Made by a program: the position numbers and the translations under genes
The notes under the pieces: generated by a model
Told to the model about the DNA's origin: nothing
What the model saw: the letters and a program-made list of their open reading frames with translations, nothing else
Database searches by the model: none
Source: Poa pratensis
Lineage: Eukaryota > Streptophyta > Magnoliopsida > Poales > Poaceae
Reading direction: 5' to 3'
Length of the DNA stretch: 64,000 nucleotides
Assembly: GCA_947311845.1 (NCBI GenBank)
Contig: CAMZMU010000063.1
Coordinates: 58,106,902 to 58,170,901 of the forward strand
Shown here: in pieces, positions 48,096 to 59,234 of the stretch
Position numbering within the stretch: the stretch's first letter is position 1
Layout of the letters: the number at the start of each line of letters is the position of its first letter

Positions 48096-49761
48096 CTGAC
48101 CATCATAAAGGGCTGCATCCGAACTTATCGTGCTTGAGCTGAATCGGGAAATGCTTATCTACCTCCCACTCCCTTGAAATTTCTGAGCAGCTTCATGTCA
48201 TGTCCCATCGTATATCTTCGTTTATTTTTCCCCATCGACATACCCTCACTTATTTTCTTTACTCCATGGCATGCAGGGTAGTTTTTGTTCTGACATATGC
48301 ATAAATGAGTTGAGCATAGGGAAGATAAAGATTTCTTACCCATCCATGTTTTTTCATGTGATTTCAAAGGTTGGATATGGTTTATCTTTTGGACTAAAAG
48401 TCCTAGTTACGATTTGTTTGCATTGTGTTCCGGATGATGAGCACTTCGAAACAAGACCAAACATGTTTTGATAATATTTGAAGTTAATTTAAAACATGGT
48501 GAAGCATAATGAAACTATATACAAAACTATGATATAATGTTAGACTCGTTTGATGTCATTTACATAAATGGTTTGCAAGTAGTTTATCGCGGATGTTTCT
48601 TCATGGCGACTAGGAGGAGGGTGTGGGGTAGCGCTCGAACTACTACCGGAGTGCAGACCCTAGAGTAGACTAAGAGTAGCGCGAGCCGTCGGGTTTTGTA
48701 TTGCTCGAGCGCCCTCGACGCTGCGTATATCGGTTGGAAATGGGCCGGGGTGTGTGAATGCTATGCCTTTGCCATTCCAATCAACACGGCGACACCGCCT
48801 CTCACATCAGCTCCGACTGTACGTGAGCTAAATAGGGCTCAGGCAAAAGTATTGGGAGCATTGCGGGGTTTGTGTCCACAAGCTTATTTCATTGACAACC
48901 TCATGTGCAACACGAAACACTTGGAGCAACTCATGTGCAAGTGGGACAATGTTGGCTGCAAGCCTGCAACCCATATAGGGAAAAGCTTAGTTGCAAGTTG
49001 CAAGCCATGTGCATATATCTTGCCTCATCAGTTGTCAAGGAGCTTTCCGGGCAACTCCCTTGTGATATAGTGATTTATTTCACTGCCAAACATGTTATGG
49101 TGATTTATATCACTGCCAAACCTATTAAAACTTATGTGTCTATGTTTATTGTCAATTGTTCCTATCTACTATGCCTCGGTTCAACCTCTGGTATCGTCAC
49201 ACGATTGTCAGGAATAGGGTCATTGCTCATATATTAATCTCAAACGAGCAGTCAACGGAGAATTGCTTCCTCACACTTGAAACAAAAAATGAGGTATTTT
49301 CATCTACGGTCGACAATACAAATGAAAGGCTCATCTAGTAAACAGGCACCATCAACGAGCAACTAAAGTAAATACATGCAATCCTCTGTGTAACAGGATG
49401 CAAGGTGAAACTAGCTTTTACGTAAAAAAGGTTATGCTCAATGGAATCCTCTGTCTCGATCATTTTCGGTTCTCGTATTTGTACTTCAATAATTTCACTG
49501 TGTTACATTGATATTAACAGAGTAAACCGAACACACCAGCTCCACGGAGCCAGATCTGCGAAGCTAGGCAAATTGCCCGTGTAAATTTTGGAGGATCTAT
49601 TTTGCCGATCCGTGGAGTGGTCCATTATGGAGCAGCATGAATTTACGGTGGGTTGCCACCGTCAAGTAGGAAAAAAATTACAGTTGGATTTGACTAAGGA
49701 TGGTGCTGATGGGAAACATAAATTGGTGCAAGTCAGTAAACCTTCTCACTGGATACATATA
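48096..49761. other. Array spacer, unit 1
   Basis: No gene was seen. Sequence from about 48640 to 49400 is closely related to 57260-58010 (shared attgctcgagcgccctcg, gggtttgtgtccacaagctt, and aaaggctcatctagtaaac). Open frames here are interrupted in the sister unit, so I do not call them genes. Confidence 0.6.
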
Positions 49762-49855
49762 TCAATATTCTTTGAGAGAGCCATCACACTGAATTTGATG
49801 GACCCACAAGGCCACAATACTCCACAATCCTTGCTCTTATGACTCTTGCAGCATC
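49762..49855 (-). pseudogene. UCH terminal-exon relic, copy 2
   Basis: The acceptor ttgcag is intact and is followed by DAARVIRARIVEYCGLV. A small insertion/deletion then shifts the frame and reaches a stop before the NFNVMALSKK end. No other UCH exon adjoins it. Confidence 0.75.
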
Positions 49856-49953
49856 CTGCAATTGCATGCAACCAAAGAATAAGAAAGGTAATAAAATCCA
49901 AGTGTTATATACTTAAAAGTGTATTGTCATTGACAATTCCGTAACAACAAGAT

Positions 49954-50082
49954 TTTTTTTTTGAAAGGAAAGCGGTGGGGGAAGCCCCCACAACGAGTTT
50001 TTTTTAAATAATAAGAACCTAAATTTGCGCCCGCGAGAGCTTGAACCTGGATGCACTAGCCAAATGAGCTAGTCTCACTTCT
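49954..50082 (-). mobile_element. SINE (129 bp) with 14-bp TSD
   Basis: The 14-bp word CGTAACAACAAGAT is at 49940-49953 and 50083-50096. A T-run at the left end is the A-tail on the minus strand. The minus strand shows a tRNA-like pol III promoter: box A TAGCTCATTTGGCTAG (50072-50057) and box B GGTTCAAGCTC (50047-50037). This is a tRNA-derived SINE inserted in the spacer of unit 1. Confidence 0.82.
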
Positions 50083-50392
50083 CGTAACAACAAGATCCTT
50101 ATGGAAATTATGAAGAAGTGATATTTTTCCAACTTACGGTTCTGCAACTCATGCTCGTAGGTTATTTTTTACGCTCAAATTTTTCCTTCTTTTTTATCTA
50201 TAGTTTTTTTTCCAACTTGTTTTACTCTAGCTAATGTTCATATGCTTATACAGCACAAAATACAAAATATGTGCATGTGCAACACATTGGTGCAAGTCAG
50301 TACCACACGTCCACACCGATAGAATACAGGGACAAACACGATACCAGATAGCACATGCTAATGTTCCCTAAAAAAAATAGCACATGCTAATG

Positions 50393-50786
50393 CGGAAATC
50401 CATTTCGGGACATGGGTGCAGATGCACCCATTGCTCAAAAACCAATTTTTAAAATGTTAAAAAATTCAAAATAAAATTTTCGGATGTACATGAAGGCATT
50501 GTATGTTAGTACAAAAAGTTTCGCCATGAAACGACATTTTTTGTGACCTATGCAAAAAAGACAAATCCGGACGCTTCAAAATCATTTTGTATGAGACATT
50601 TGTTTGTCTTTTTTGCACAGGTCGCAAAAATAGTTTTTTCTCCACGAAACTTTTTATGCCAACACAAAATGTTCCGATGTATATCCGAATTATTTTTTTG
50701 GATTTTTTTTTACATTTTAAAAAATAAATAAAAATGTTTTACATAATGGGTGCATCTGCACCCATGAGCCGAATCGCCGTGTCCTA
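50393..50786. mobile_element. Mutator-type MITE (394 bp), same family as 204-563
   Basis: The direct repeat ACATGCTAATG (11 bp as seen; 9 bp is the usual length) lies at 50382-50392 and 50787-50797. The ends share the inverted core GGGTGCAGATGCACCC / GGGTGCATCTGCACCC. The sister unit at 54949-54975 has the uninterrupted site (acatgctaatgtagatct), a natural empty site proving insertion. Confidence 0.88.
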
Positions 50787-51190
50787 ACATGCTAATGTAG
50801 ATGTATTCACGATCATAAGTTGAGGTCAGCCGAGACCTGAGGCTTAAGATCCCTAAATGTATGCCGTGGTGTTAATGAGCAAGCTAAAAAAACAAAGCAC
50901 ATGTAGATCGAGCAGAACTCAACCGGAACCGAAACAAAAATTGAACTAATCGCTGACGAGGTAGCTAGATTACAATGTCAACGACATCACAGAACAGAGG
51001 AATACCATGATCCAGAGTGAGAAACAGATCCCTACCTAGCTACATAACTCTTATTTCATCATCCTTACTTCTCGGACATGTTTTCCGCCTCCAAGTGCAG
51101 AGAACAGATCAACCTAGCTGCTAATACTTCCCTAGCCAGGTTAGTTCCCACTCTTGCTGGCTTGCTGCAGACAAGGAGTACCCCGCTTGC

Positions 51191-52405
51191 TTATTTCTCG
51201 GACATGGCTTCCACAGCTGGAGAAAATAATATGTAAAGATTTATTAGAGACTAAATCTGTAATCAACCGCGCCCTAGAAGGCAATTTCTAGCAAGCCAAA
51301 GTGATCCGTGCAAATTTATTCTGCGTTTCATTTCGTTGGTGTTTTGGTACTAATCTCCCGTACCGTACGTGAAAAGCACATACCTGCTGCTGCAGCCCTG
51401 TCGTTGATCCAATCGTAGACAACCAGCAGCGCACACAGGACCACGCCGCCGACCACGCCGATCAGGAAGGGAACGACCAAGCCCTTCAGCACGGCGGCGC
51501 ACACAGTCCCTGCAGGAGTTTCATTTGTGCCGAGCACACACACGCATCACAAGTTAACTAGAGAATCGTTCAAGAAAATAATTTACCGGGCTATATACAG
51601 CGGATCGGGCACCACTCACAGATCATCTCTTCCAGGGTCGGCGGCGGCGGCGGCGGCGGCGGTGTCGATGTATCGAAGAGGAGATAGCAGTTGGAGCCGA
51701 CGACCGTGGGCACACGTCCTTTCTTGCTGCCGCCTTTCGCCATCGCTGGCGACGCCTCACGCTGGCCCGGCTCGCCGTGGCACTTTGCCAGCACGAGCAC
51801 CGTGCGGTTTCCAGTTGTAGCGTCGCCTTTGTACGCAGGAGTAGTCGCGAAGGCGTCGTGATTTTTCGCGGCCCTCTGGGCCAGGGACTGCGAAAACGCC
51901 ACGAGCCTCTGCACGCTCACAACGTCGGGACTCAGGTCAGCGTCGCTGGTGAAGAACACCGTGCCGAATTCGTCGTCTGCGCTGGCCGAGGAGTTGGCGC
52001 CGTCGGCGTAAACCACGAAGCAGCGCTCGTCCCAGAAGGCCGCACGCCTGCTTGACTCGCCGCACTGGTCGGCCAGCTTCTTTCCGCCGTCGGTCAGGCA
52101 TCGACGGCACGGCTCGGGCGCGGAGTCGTCGGAGCAGAGGCCGCGAACCAATGCGCGGTCGGAGGCGGTCCTGCCGTCGGTTTGCAGGGAGGCGAAGCCC
52201 GTCAGCGCTGCGGCTGAGGGGAGGGCTTCGAGGAGACTGAGGAGGTTCCCACGGAACGCGCCGCCGCCGTCCGGGGTGGGCGCGTCGGCGGAGGGTAGCA
52301 CTTCACGTAGAAGTCGGCTCCGTCCTCAAAGGCGCCGGTGGTCGCCGTCATAGCGACTAGGAGGAGGATGGGGAGGCAGCGGGTGAGCGCCATGGGCGAT
52401 GCCAT
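51191..52405 (-). pseudogene. DUF26 membrane protein, copy B (frameshifted)
   Basis: Signal peptide MASPMALTRCLPILLLVAM is followed by a 2-bp insertion (extra CG near 52283, after CYPPPT) that shifts the frame. The rest reads cleanly in the new frame with LCSDDSAPEPCRRC. The second cysteine signature is lost by a small deletion (only KCHGEPGQ remains). Exon 1 ends at 51620. Exon 2 (51509-51384) encodes a good membrane helix LVVPFLIGVVGGVVLCALLV followed by YDWINDR. Exon 3 (51216-51191) adds AVEAMSEK and stop. All splice sites are intact. Copy B shows best what the ancestral C-terminus looked like. Confidence 0.85.
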
Positions 52406-52524
52406 GATGACAGTAGAGTAGTGATCACGGACGAGGAACCGGGGGGAGAGTGTAGAGCTCCAGCTACTACCACCGTACCAGGGCGAGTGTCCCGGCCGGT
52501 TTTGTATGCAGTGCGTCGCCCGTC

Positions 52525-52620
52525 GACGGTGTGTGGTTGCAGTGCATCCGATCGATTTGGGAAAAGGTTTCAGCGCGTGGTTGCTACGCGTTTTCCTTTT
52601 GCCATTCCATGCAACGAGAC
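52525..52620 (-). promoter_or_regulatory. Conserved promoter-proximal block, copy B
   Basis: Same block as upstream of copies A, C and D (ggtttcagcgcgtggttgct, gcgttttccttttgccattc). The copia fragment at 52830 lies further upstream. Confidence 0.45.
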
Positions 52621-52829
52621 GAGACTGACCACATCATCTAGCGTGGCTGCACCCAACCCTACTCTACGTGAGCTGAGTCGGGAAACGCCTATCTACCATG
52701 GTACACACCTCCACTCTCTTGAAATTTCTGCGCAACTTCATGTCATGTTGTCCTTTCAAAACTATAAAAAAAATCCTTTACAAAAAAACTTCATGTCATG
52801 TCACATTCGTCTCTCTACTTTTCCCCCGT

Positions 52830-53507
52830 ATTAAATTGATGCACTAACCAATTATTCCAAAAGTCCGAACTGATGGGAAAGGGCTGTGCAATGTATATAT
52901 TATATTCTGACACTCCCCCTCACGTCCAGGCTGTGGACTTTTTCTCACGAGCCTAGGAGGTGGAATTTAGGGTGTCCGCAGATATTTAATTTTTAATACT
53001 GCGTTGGCCAGGACTTGAACTCTAGACCTCTGGCTCTGATACCATTAACCCCAGGCGGACGAGGAACCAGAATCCAGGTATTTGTCTGACACAAGGCGGA
53101 GAACTCATCAACCATGGCAGCGCGCCAAGCTGGTTCGTGAAGCGCATCACGGTGAGAGACTGGTTCGGCGAAGAAGGCGCGACGACGCGGGTCGTAGCGG
53201 ACAGTACCATCCTTGAAACTTTTCTCACGCCGCGTACCATCCCGATGACGCGTGACCATGTCATGACCAGGTGCGGCAACTGGCGCGGTCGGAGCAGCAG
53301 CTGATGGCGTGGACGAAGCAGCTGTTGGTGACGACACGGCCGGAGAACGATCAGCGGAAGGAGCCGTGGTTAAGGGCGACGCATAGGCCTGCTCGCTGTG
53401 AGCTGAAGTCGGAGATGGCCCAACAGGAGATGCTGGCTGCATGGCTGCATCGGGAGACGAGCCAGAGACGTGCGATTCATGCACGTTGATTTTGTGTTGC
53501 AGGTGCC
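52830..53507 (-). mobile_element. Ty1/copia fragment with rearranged end
   Basis: On the minus strand 53514-53060 encodes a proline/serine/alanine-rich linker and the start of copia RT: MVTRHRDGTRREK, then TVRYDPRRRAFFAEPVSHRD, then TNTWILVPRPPGVN. Where RT should continue, the sequence instead reads TGGTATCAGAGCC (53044-53032), the primer-binding-site word complementary to initiator Met tRNA. It then runs to a purine tract and TGTCAG (52912), which looks like the start of a 3' LTR. Most of pol is missing. It replaces part of the unit-2 spacer. Confidence 0.75.
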
Positions 53508-53819
53508 TTTTCAAAGTTTAGACATGGTTTATCTTTTGGACTAAAAGCCCTATTTATGATTTGTTTACATTGTGTTCCTGGTGATGAGATAACTTTGAAG
53601 CAAGACCAATCCTGAACATGTTTGTTAACATTTGAAATTTGAATTCTAAAAATGGTGAGACTTAATACAACAAAATACAAAACTATGATACAATATTAGA
53701 CACGTTTCATGTCATTTCATTACAAAAAAGGTGCATATATAGTTTATCGCGGATGTTTCTCATGGCGACTAGGAGAATATTGGTGGGTAGTGTTCGAACT
53801 ACTACCAAACTACAAGCGC

Positions 53820-54700
53820 TAGAATTTTGTTTTACTAAGTACAAAGTTGTCTTCTCTCTAGTAGTCAGTTTTCTTCCTCATGTGTTGAAACTTTCTTTCG
53901 GTTTGTAATATTATTCTTTCATCTAGTATGCACGATTTTTTCTATATTCTTTCAAATGTGGTTCTGTTGCATTTGCCAATGTTTTGTGTTCCGTGGGCAT
54001 TGAAATTTTGTTCTATCTTGTCCAAAGTTATATTCTGTCAATTTAAGTTTTGTTCGCTTGGCTCATAGTTCTGTTGTCCTATAATCGTGACTTGTTCCAC
54101 CAATTGTTTTTGTTGTTTTAGTCAAGATTTTTGTTCTAGCATATTTATGTGATTGTTTCAGTGGTGCTAAAATCTTGTTCCACTCAGTGCAACTTTTTTC
54201 GCTTTTTTAAAAACTATGGTTCCAATTTTGTTTGGTTTCCTGATGTTTTATGTTCCATGGGCACAATTATATGTGGTCCATCTTGTCCAAAGTTATATTC
54301 CGTTAACAACTCGTGATTTGTTCCACGGAAGTTACAATTTTTGGTTCGCTTGGTCCGAAGTTTTGTTCTCTTGCAGTAGTGACTTGCTCCACGAGCGTTG
54401 TTTCTTTATTTTAGACCAATTTTTCGTTCCCGCGTATTTTGTGTTTTGTTTCATTAGTGCTAAAACTTTATTCACTCAGCGCATTGTTTTCAGCTTGCTT
54501 TATAATTAGGGTCCAATTTTGATCCACCTATTGGTGTGCTTTGTTCTGACGAATTTTGTTTGATTTGGTCACGGATTTATTTTCGCCAAAATTCACATTG
54601 TTCCCATGTGAGCAAAACTATGTTTATCTAGTTGCTTTATTTTGTTCCTGCAGTGCAAAATAAATAGGTTTTACACCTCTACTTTGTTTCTAGTTTTGTT
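53820..54700. repeat. T-rich degenerate tandem repeat (~260 bp, 2-3 copies)
   Basis: The order tgttttatgttcc(a/g)tgggc, cttgtccaaagttatattc, ttcgcttgg, gacttg(t/c)tcca, tttcattagtgctaaaa, actcag(t/c)gca occurs from about 53980 and again from about 54240. A third partial copy begins near 54510. There are no genes. It occupies the place where units 1 and 3 carry a UCH terminal exon. Confidence 0.7.
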
Positions 54701-55358
54701 TTCCTTATAACTTTTTTATTCCGTTTGAAGGTCTTTTTGGAGACTCACGTAGGTTTTTTTTACACTCTATTTTTTCTTTTTGTACTATAGCTGAATGTCC
54801 ACGTATATATATGCATGTACGACGAAAAATACAAAATATATGTGCATGTGCAACACAATGGTGCAAGTCAGTACCACACGTCCACACGGAGTCACCGACG
54901 GAAAAAAAAAGGGAAAAAGGGAAAAACACTATACCTGATAAGAGATAACACATGCTAATGTAGATCTAATCACGATACTAAATATATGCCGTGATGTTAA
55001 TGAGCAAGCTAAACACACAAAGCACCTGTTGATCCAGCAGAACTCAACGGGAACCGGAACAAAAACTGAACTAATCGCCGACGAGGTAGCTAGATTAGCA
55101 ACTACACATAACATGATTACAGATCGGCATTTCGTTTGCCATATGATCTTGCGAAATGGCCCAGCATACAATGTCAGCGACATCACAGAACAGTACCATG
55201 ATCCAAAGTGCAGAGAAACAGATCCCTACCTAGCTACACAACTCTTATTTCATCATCCTAATCTCTCGGACATGTCTTCCGCATCCAAGTGCAGAGAACA
55301 GATCATCCAAGCCAGGTTTATGCCCACTCTTGCTGCAGAAGAGTAGTACTCTGCTTCC

Positions 55359-56598
55359 TTATTTCGTCGTCCTTATCCCGGACATGGCTTCCACAGCTGG
55401 AGAAAAGATGCAAAGATTAATTAGAGGAGACTAAATCTGTAATCAACCGCGGGCTAAAAATCAACTTCTTGCTAGTCAAAGACACCCTTGCAAATTTTCT
55501 TTTACAAACTCTCAATTCATCGTTGTTTTGGTACTGATCGATCTCCCGTACGTGAAAAGCATCTCTGCGAAACGAGTCACGAACGTGCATACTAAAATAC
55601 CTGGCGCTGTATTCCTGTTGTTCCTGGCCTTCATCTTCATCCGATCGTAGACAACCATCAGCGCACCGAGGACTATGCCGATCAGCACGCCTTGGACCAA
55701 GCCCTTCAGCGCGGCGGCGCACACGGTCCCTGCACAAATTTCATTCGTGCCGTCGTTCAAGAAATTAATTTACCGGGCTGTATACAGCGGATCGAGCACT
55801 ACTCACTGATCATCTCTCCCAGGTTCAGCAGCGGCGGTGGCGGCGGTGTCGATATCTCGAAGACGAGGTAGCAGTTGGAGCTGAGGACCGTGGACACACG
55901 TCCTTTCGCCCCGCCGCTCGCCGCCCAGCTCCTCGCCGTCGCTAGCGACGCCTCCCGCTGGCAACGGGCGCAGTCCGGCCAGCTGTTGCACTTCGCCAGC
56001 ACGAGCACCGAGCGGTTTCCAGTTGTAGCGTCGCCTTTGCTCGCCGGAGTACACGTGCCGGCGCTGGCCACCGAGCCGTAATTTTTCGCGTCCTGCTGGG
56101 CCAGGGACTGCGCCAGCGCCACGAGCCTCTGCGCGCTGACGATGTCGGGGCTCCGGACCGCGTCGCCGGTGAAGTACACCGCGCCGAATTCGTCGTCCGC
56201 GCAGAGGTGTTGGCGCCGTCGGTGTACTCCACGAAGCAGCGCTCGTCATAGAAGGTCGCGCGCCTGCTGGAGTCGCCGCACTGCTCGGCCAGCTTCTTTC
56301 CGCCCTCGGTCAGGCAGCGGCGGCACGGCTCGGACCCGGAGTAGTCGGAGCAGAGGCCGTGAACCCATGCGCGGTCGGAGGCGGTCTGCAGGCAGGCGAA
56401 GCCCGTCGGCGCTGCGGCTGAGGGGAGGGCTTCGAGGAGGTTCCCGCGGAACGCGCTGCCGCTACCCAGGGTGGGCGTCGGCAGAGGGTAGCACTTCACG
56501 TAGGAGTTGGCTCCGTCCTCAGAGCCGCCGGTGGTCGCCGTCATGGCGACTAGGAGGAGGATGGTGAGGCAGCGGGTGATCGCCATGGGCGATGCCAT
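55359..56598 (-). pseudogene. DUF26 membrane protein, copy C (frameshifted)
   Basis: Signal peptide MASPMAITRC..LLLVAM and the first signature LCSDYSGSEPCRRC are intact. A 4-bp deletion near 56207 (CAGC missing after NTSA codons, by comparison with copy D) shifts the frame. The remainder is open in another frame, with a shortened second signature KCNSWPDCARC (five residues between the first cysteines). Small in-frame deletions near 56390-56430 shorten the N-terminal part. Exon 1 ends at 55807. Exon 2 (55729-55601) encodes the helix LVQGVLIGIVLGALMVV followed by YDRMKMKARNNR. Exon 3 (55396-55359) ends AVEAMSGIRTTK. Splice sites look normal. Confidence 0.85.
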
Positions 56599-56694
56599 GA
56601 TGACAGTGGTGATCACGGACGAGAAGGAACCGGGGAGAGTGTGGAGCTCGAACTACTAGCACAGTACCAGGCCGTTTATGTACGCGAGGGAACA

Positions 56695-56790
56695 CGGTGT
56701 GTGGTTGCAGTGCATCCGATCGATTTGGGAAAAGGTTGCAGTGCGTTGTTGCTACGCGTTTTCATTTTGCCATTCCATGCAACGAGACGA
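56695..56790 (-). promoter_or_regulatory. Conserved promoter-proximal block, copy C
   Basis: Same block as at the other copies (tgtgtggttgcagtgcatcc, gatttgggaaaaggttgcag, ttgccattccatgcaacgag). Confidence 0.45.
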
Positions 56791-56799
56791 GACCGACCA

Positions 56800-58239
56800 T
56801 CTTAAAGGGCTGCACCCGCACTTATCGTGCTTGAGCTGAATCGGGAAATGCTTATCTACCTCCCACTCTCTTGAAATTTCTATGCAACTTCACGTCATGT
56901 CCCATCGTCTATCTTCATCTCTTTTCCACATCGACATACCCCCACTTAATTTCTTTACTCCATGGCATGCAGGGTAGCTTTTGTTCTGACCATTGTATAA
57001 ATGAGTTGCTCATACGTTTTGAACTACAAGGTAGGTATGATTTGCCGACCCGTGCTTTTTCAAAGTTTGGATATAGTTTATCTTTTTGGACTAAAAGTCC
57101 TATTTATGATTTTTTTTTGCATTGTGTTCCTGATGATCAGATGACTTTGAAGCAAGACCAATCCTGAACATGTTTGATAATATTTGAAATTTGAATTCTA
57201 GAAAACTAGCATGGTGGCCCTCGTAAATGCGAACTACAACCAGAGTGCCGATTGTACAGTAGACTGAGACTACAGAGTACCAGTGAGTGCACCAGCCTCC
57301 GGGTTTTGTATTGCTCGAGCGCCCTCGTCAAACGACGCTGCATCGATCGGTTTGGAAATGGGCGACACCGCCCTCACATCAGCACCGACTGTACGTGAGC
57401 TAAATTGGGCTTTGGCAAAAGTATTGGGAGCATTGCGGGGTTTGTGTCCACAAGCTTTTCAGGCAACTCTTCGGTGGTATGGTAATTTATTTCGTTGCCA
57501 ACCCCATGTGCAACACGAAACACTTGGAGCAACTCATGTGCAAGTGAGAAAATGTTGGCTGCAACCCATATAGGGAAAATCTCAGTTGCAAGTTGCAACG
57601 CATGTGCATCTCTTGCCTCATCAGCCGTCAAGGAGCTTTCCGGGCAACTACCTTGTGATATGGTGATTTATTTCACTGCCAAACATGTTATGGTGATTTA
57701 TTTCGCTGCCAAACCTACTAAAACTTATGTGTCTGTGTTTACTGTCGATTGTTCCCATCTACTATGCCTCGGTTCAACCTCTGGTGTCGTCACACAGTTG
57801 TCAGGAACATGGTCCTTTTGCTGTCTTTGCTCATATATTTATCTCAAACGAGCAGTCAACGGAGAATTGCTTCTTCACACTTGAAACAAAAAAACGGAGG
57901 TATGGACGCTTTTCATCTACGGTCGACAATACAAATGAAAGGCTCATCTAGTAAACGGGCAGGATCAACAAGAAACTAAAACACATACATGCAATCCTCC
58001 GTGTAACTGGATGCAAAGTGAAACTAGCTTTCATCGCAAAAAAAAAAGGTTAAGCTCAATGGAATCCTCTGTCTCGATCATTTTTGTTCTCGTATTTGTA
58101 CATCAATCATTTCACCGGGTTACATCGACATTAACAGACTGAACAACTGAGACTGATACAGTTGGAATTAACTGAATCCGGTGTAGATGGGAAACATAGA
58201 TTGGCACAAATCAGTAAATCTTCTCCCTGAATCCATATA
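56800..58239. other. Array spacer, unit 3
   Basis: No gene was seen. It is homologous to 48096-49761. It contains a 27-bp Helitron 3'-end relic at 57206-57232. Confidence 0.6.
57206..57232 (-). mobile_element. Helitron 3'-terminus relic
   Basis: CTAGCATGGTGGCCCTCG followed by TAAATGCGA is nearly identical to the 3' terminus of Helitron 3 (CTAGCAAGGTGGCCCTCG then CAAATGCGA), with the left half of the hairpin retained. The rest of the element is absent, and sister units lack this piece. Confidence 0.6.
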
Positions 58240-58327
58240 TCAATACTTCTTTTGAGAGAGCCATCACATTGAGGTTGATTGACTCAGAATACTCCACAAG
58301 CCTTGCTTTTATGACTCTTGCATCATC
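58240..58327 (-). pseudogene. UCH terminal-exon relic, copy 3
   Basis: The acceptor ttacag is present. The frame reads DDARVIKARLVEYSESINLN then VMALSKE; an extra A in the aaaag run shifts the frame just before the normal stop. It is the least damaged of the three relics. Confidence 0.78.
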
Positions 58328-59234
58328 CTGTAATTGCATACAACCAATGAATAATAGGGGTAGGAGAGGTGAAACAATGCAGAGGCCGGGCGACCCATTT
58401 CTAAAAATGGAGAGGTGAAACCGGTGTTAATGAGCAAGCTAAACATGCAAAGCGCTTGCAGATCGAGCAGAACTCAACTGAAACCAGAACAAAAACTGAA
58501 CTAATCGCCGACGAGCTAGCTAGATTAGCAACTACTCATAACATGAGAACAGATCGGCATTTTTTTCCATACGATCGCAGTCAGCAAAATCACAGAACAG
58601 AGGAGTACCATGCATCCAAAGTGCAGAGAAACAAATCCCTAGCTAGCTACACAACTCTTATTTCATCGTCCTTATCTCGGACATATTTTCCGCATCCAAG
58701 TGCAGAGAACAGATCAACCTAACACTTCCCTAGCCAGGTTTATGCCCACTCTTGCTGCAGACGAGTAGTCCTCAGCTTGCTTATTTCGTCGTCCTTATCC
58801 CGGACATGGCTTCCACAGCTGGAGAAATAATATGTGAAGATTAGTTAGAGATTAAATCTGTAATCAGCCGCGCCCTAAAAGGCAATTTCTTGCGAGTCAA
58901 TGTGATCCTAGCAAATTTTGTTCTACAAACTCTTACGTACATATCATTCGCTGGTGTCTGACACTAATCTCCCGTGCGTAAAAATCATCTCGGCGAAACG
59001 AGTCAGGAACGTGCATACTAGTAACATACCTGGCGCTTCGGCTGCTGCATTCCTGTTGTTAATTAGACCTTCATCCCCATCCGATCGAAGACCTTCATCA
59101 GCGCCCAGTGGATCATGTCGTACACCACGCCGGAGACAAAGCCCTTCAGCACGCAGCACACACACGCATCACAAGTTAATTAGATAATCGTTCAAGAAAT
59201 TAATTTACCAGGGCTATATACAGCGGATCGAGCA
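58328..59234. other. Unit 4 start and decayed exons 2-3 of DUF26 gene D
   Basis: The unit start is at about 58421. The exon-3-like sequence (AVEAMSG) precedes 58817 with its acceptor. The exon-2-like sequence at about 59065-59155 reads CVLKGFVSGVVYDMIHWALM on the minus strand. The acceptor and first codons present in B and C (ttgcag|ggaccgtgtgcgcc) are deleted between two GTGTGT-type runs. These exons are therefore probably unused. Confidence 0.7.

Noticed and set aside
48696..49237. Open frames in the unit-1 spacer
   Set aside because: The homologous frames in unit 3 (57283-57884) are shifted and interrupted, and no domain is visible.
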